Shown here piece after piece: positions 6,724-7,250 of a DNA stretch of 7,250 nucleotides. Source of the DNA: Actinomycetota bacterium (GTDB taxonomy: Bacteria > Actinomycetota > Actinomycetes > Nanopelagicales > Nanopelagicaceae); assembly GCA_009698045.1 (NCBI GenBank), contig WLRE01000066.1, forward strand, positions 1 through 7,250, read 5' to 3'. The notes below the pieces were generated by a model. That model had not been told where the DNA came from, did no database searches, and worked only from the letters and a program-made list of their open reading frames with translations. A program made the translations under genes and the position numbers. Each line of letters opens with the position of its first letter. Position 1 is the first letter of the stretch.

Positions 6724-7250
6724 TTCATTGCCACCTTTTTTAACCGACGCTTCTCTGTAGCAACGGCAGCTTCCAATTTTGAATTTGCAGCTCCGCGCCA
6801 GTGATGACATATCGCCAGGGCTAACGCATCGGTGCTATCTACGGGCTTGGGGATTTCATTCAATTTCAACAATTTTTGAACCATTAACGCGACTTGTTTC
6901 TTGTCCGCGCGACCTGAACCTGTAACAGCTGCTTTAACCTCCGTTGGAGTGTGCATTGCGACTGGGATATCTAATCTCGCTGCTAAGAGAAGGGCAACCC
7001 CTGCTGCTTGGCCAGTTGCCATGGCAGTGCGAACATTGAGTTGCGAGAAGACTCGTTCGATAGCAATTACATCCGGGGAGAAATCTTTTACCCATTGCTG
7101 CAATGAAACCTCGAGTTCAAGCAACCGGTACTCCAGTGAGATTTCGGGAGAGGTCTTAATAACCCCTACCCCAATCATTTCGAGATGTTGCGGGCGCACA
7201 CTTTCTACAATTCCGATACCGCAGCGAGTTAAACCGGGGTCGATTCCAAG
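6720..7250 (-). CDS. ruvC: Crossover junction endodeoxyribonuclease RuvC (start cut by window edge)
   Basis: Dimeric RNase H-fold nuclease that resolves Holliday junctions by symmetric nicking, acting with RuvA and RuvB. 176 residues are visible, running to TGA 6720-6722. The frame is still open at base 7250, where it reads LGIDPGLTRCGIGIVES, the RuvC N-terminal motif, so only a few residues (start Met and one to three more) are missing. The four acidic catalytic residues are present, in visible numbering: D4 in GIDPG, E65 in IAIERVF, and D138 and D141 in VDSTDALA. Between them are NVRTAMATGQAAGV and VKAAVTGSGRADK, both usual for the family. A GTG at 7197-7199 could be read as a start but would delete the first catalytic Asp, so it is rejected. 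The C-terminus is a basic tail (KRRLKK). It heads the visible ruvCAB cluster; its promoter, if any, is outside the window. Confidence 0.97.
   Translation of the reverse strand, partial: LGIDPGLTRCGIGIVESVRPQHLEMIGVGVIKTSPEISLEYRLLELEVSLQQWVKDFSPDVIAIERVFSQLNVRTAMATGQAAGVALLLAARLDIPVAMHTPTEVKAAVTGSGRADKKQVALMVQKLLKLNEIPKPVDSTDALALAICHHWRGAANSKLEAAVATEKRRLKKVAMK
6731..6737 (-). promoter_or_regulatory. Ribosome binding site deciding the ruvA start
   Basis: On the minus strand AAGGTGG sits 7 bases before ATG 6721-6723, inside the end of ruvC. It supports the 200-residue RuvA beginning MIAS over the 29-residue-longer alternative. Confidence 0.8.

Noticed and set aside
6724..6810. 29-residue N-terminal extension of RuvA from an upstream ATG
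   Set aside because: It lies wholly over ruvC, is Cys/Lys-rich and unlike RuvA, and the MIAS start has a good Shine-Dalgarno and the family N-terminus.
7197..7199. GTG as the start of ruvC
   Set aside because: The frame continues upstream to the window edge with the conserved LGIDPG motif that holds the first catalytic Asp, so the true start is outside.
1..7250. Mobile element, CRISPR, defence or biosynthetic system
   Set aside because: All of the sequence is taken up by conserved core genes with intact motifs and near-zero spacers. I saw no transposase, array, RNA gene or foreign-looking segment.

Overview
This window looks like ordinary, tightly packed chromosomal housekeeping DNA from an actinobacterium. 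The gene order ruvC-ruvA-ruvB-secD-secF-rel, with a DUF349-like gene convergent to rel, is the arrangement known from Streptomyces and relatives. The SecD, SecF and Rel proteins carry actinobacterial-type motifs. By eye the base composition is close to half G+C, low for the phylum, and the spacers are almost absent. This would fit a streamlined aquatic lineage such as the Nanopelagicales (acI) or similar freshwater Actinomycetota. The lineage is an inference from composition, gene order and motifs; no search was run.

Layout: bases 1-179 hold the 3' end of a plus-strand gene, probably a DUF349 protein. Everything from 186 to the right edge is on the minus strand, so it reads right to left: ruvC (5' end cut by the window edge), ruvA, ruvB, secD, secF, rel. 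The junctions are a 4-base ATGA overlap (ruvC/ruvA), a 1-base TAATG overlap (ruvA/ruvB), 11 bases (ruvB/secD), 3 bases (secD/secF) and 36 bases (secF/rel). That spacing suggests one transcription unit with translational coupling. The rel and DUF349 stop codons are only 6 bases apart.

Functions: RuvA, RuvB and RuvC form the Holliday-junction branch-migration and resolution machinery. SecD and SecF form the proton-driven membrane complex that helps the Sec translocon finish export. Rel makes and degrades (p)ppGpp. All catalytic or signature residues that could be checked are present, so every gene appears functional.

Compared with the usual actinobacterial locus, two genes are missing from their expected places: yajC (between ruvB and secD) and apt (between secF and rel). 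There are no mobile elements, RNA genes, CRISPR arrays or convincing promoters or terminators, and no gene-free stretch longer than 36 bases. I did not find an undescribed system here; the findings are modest points of locus structure.
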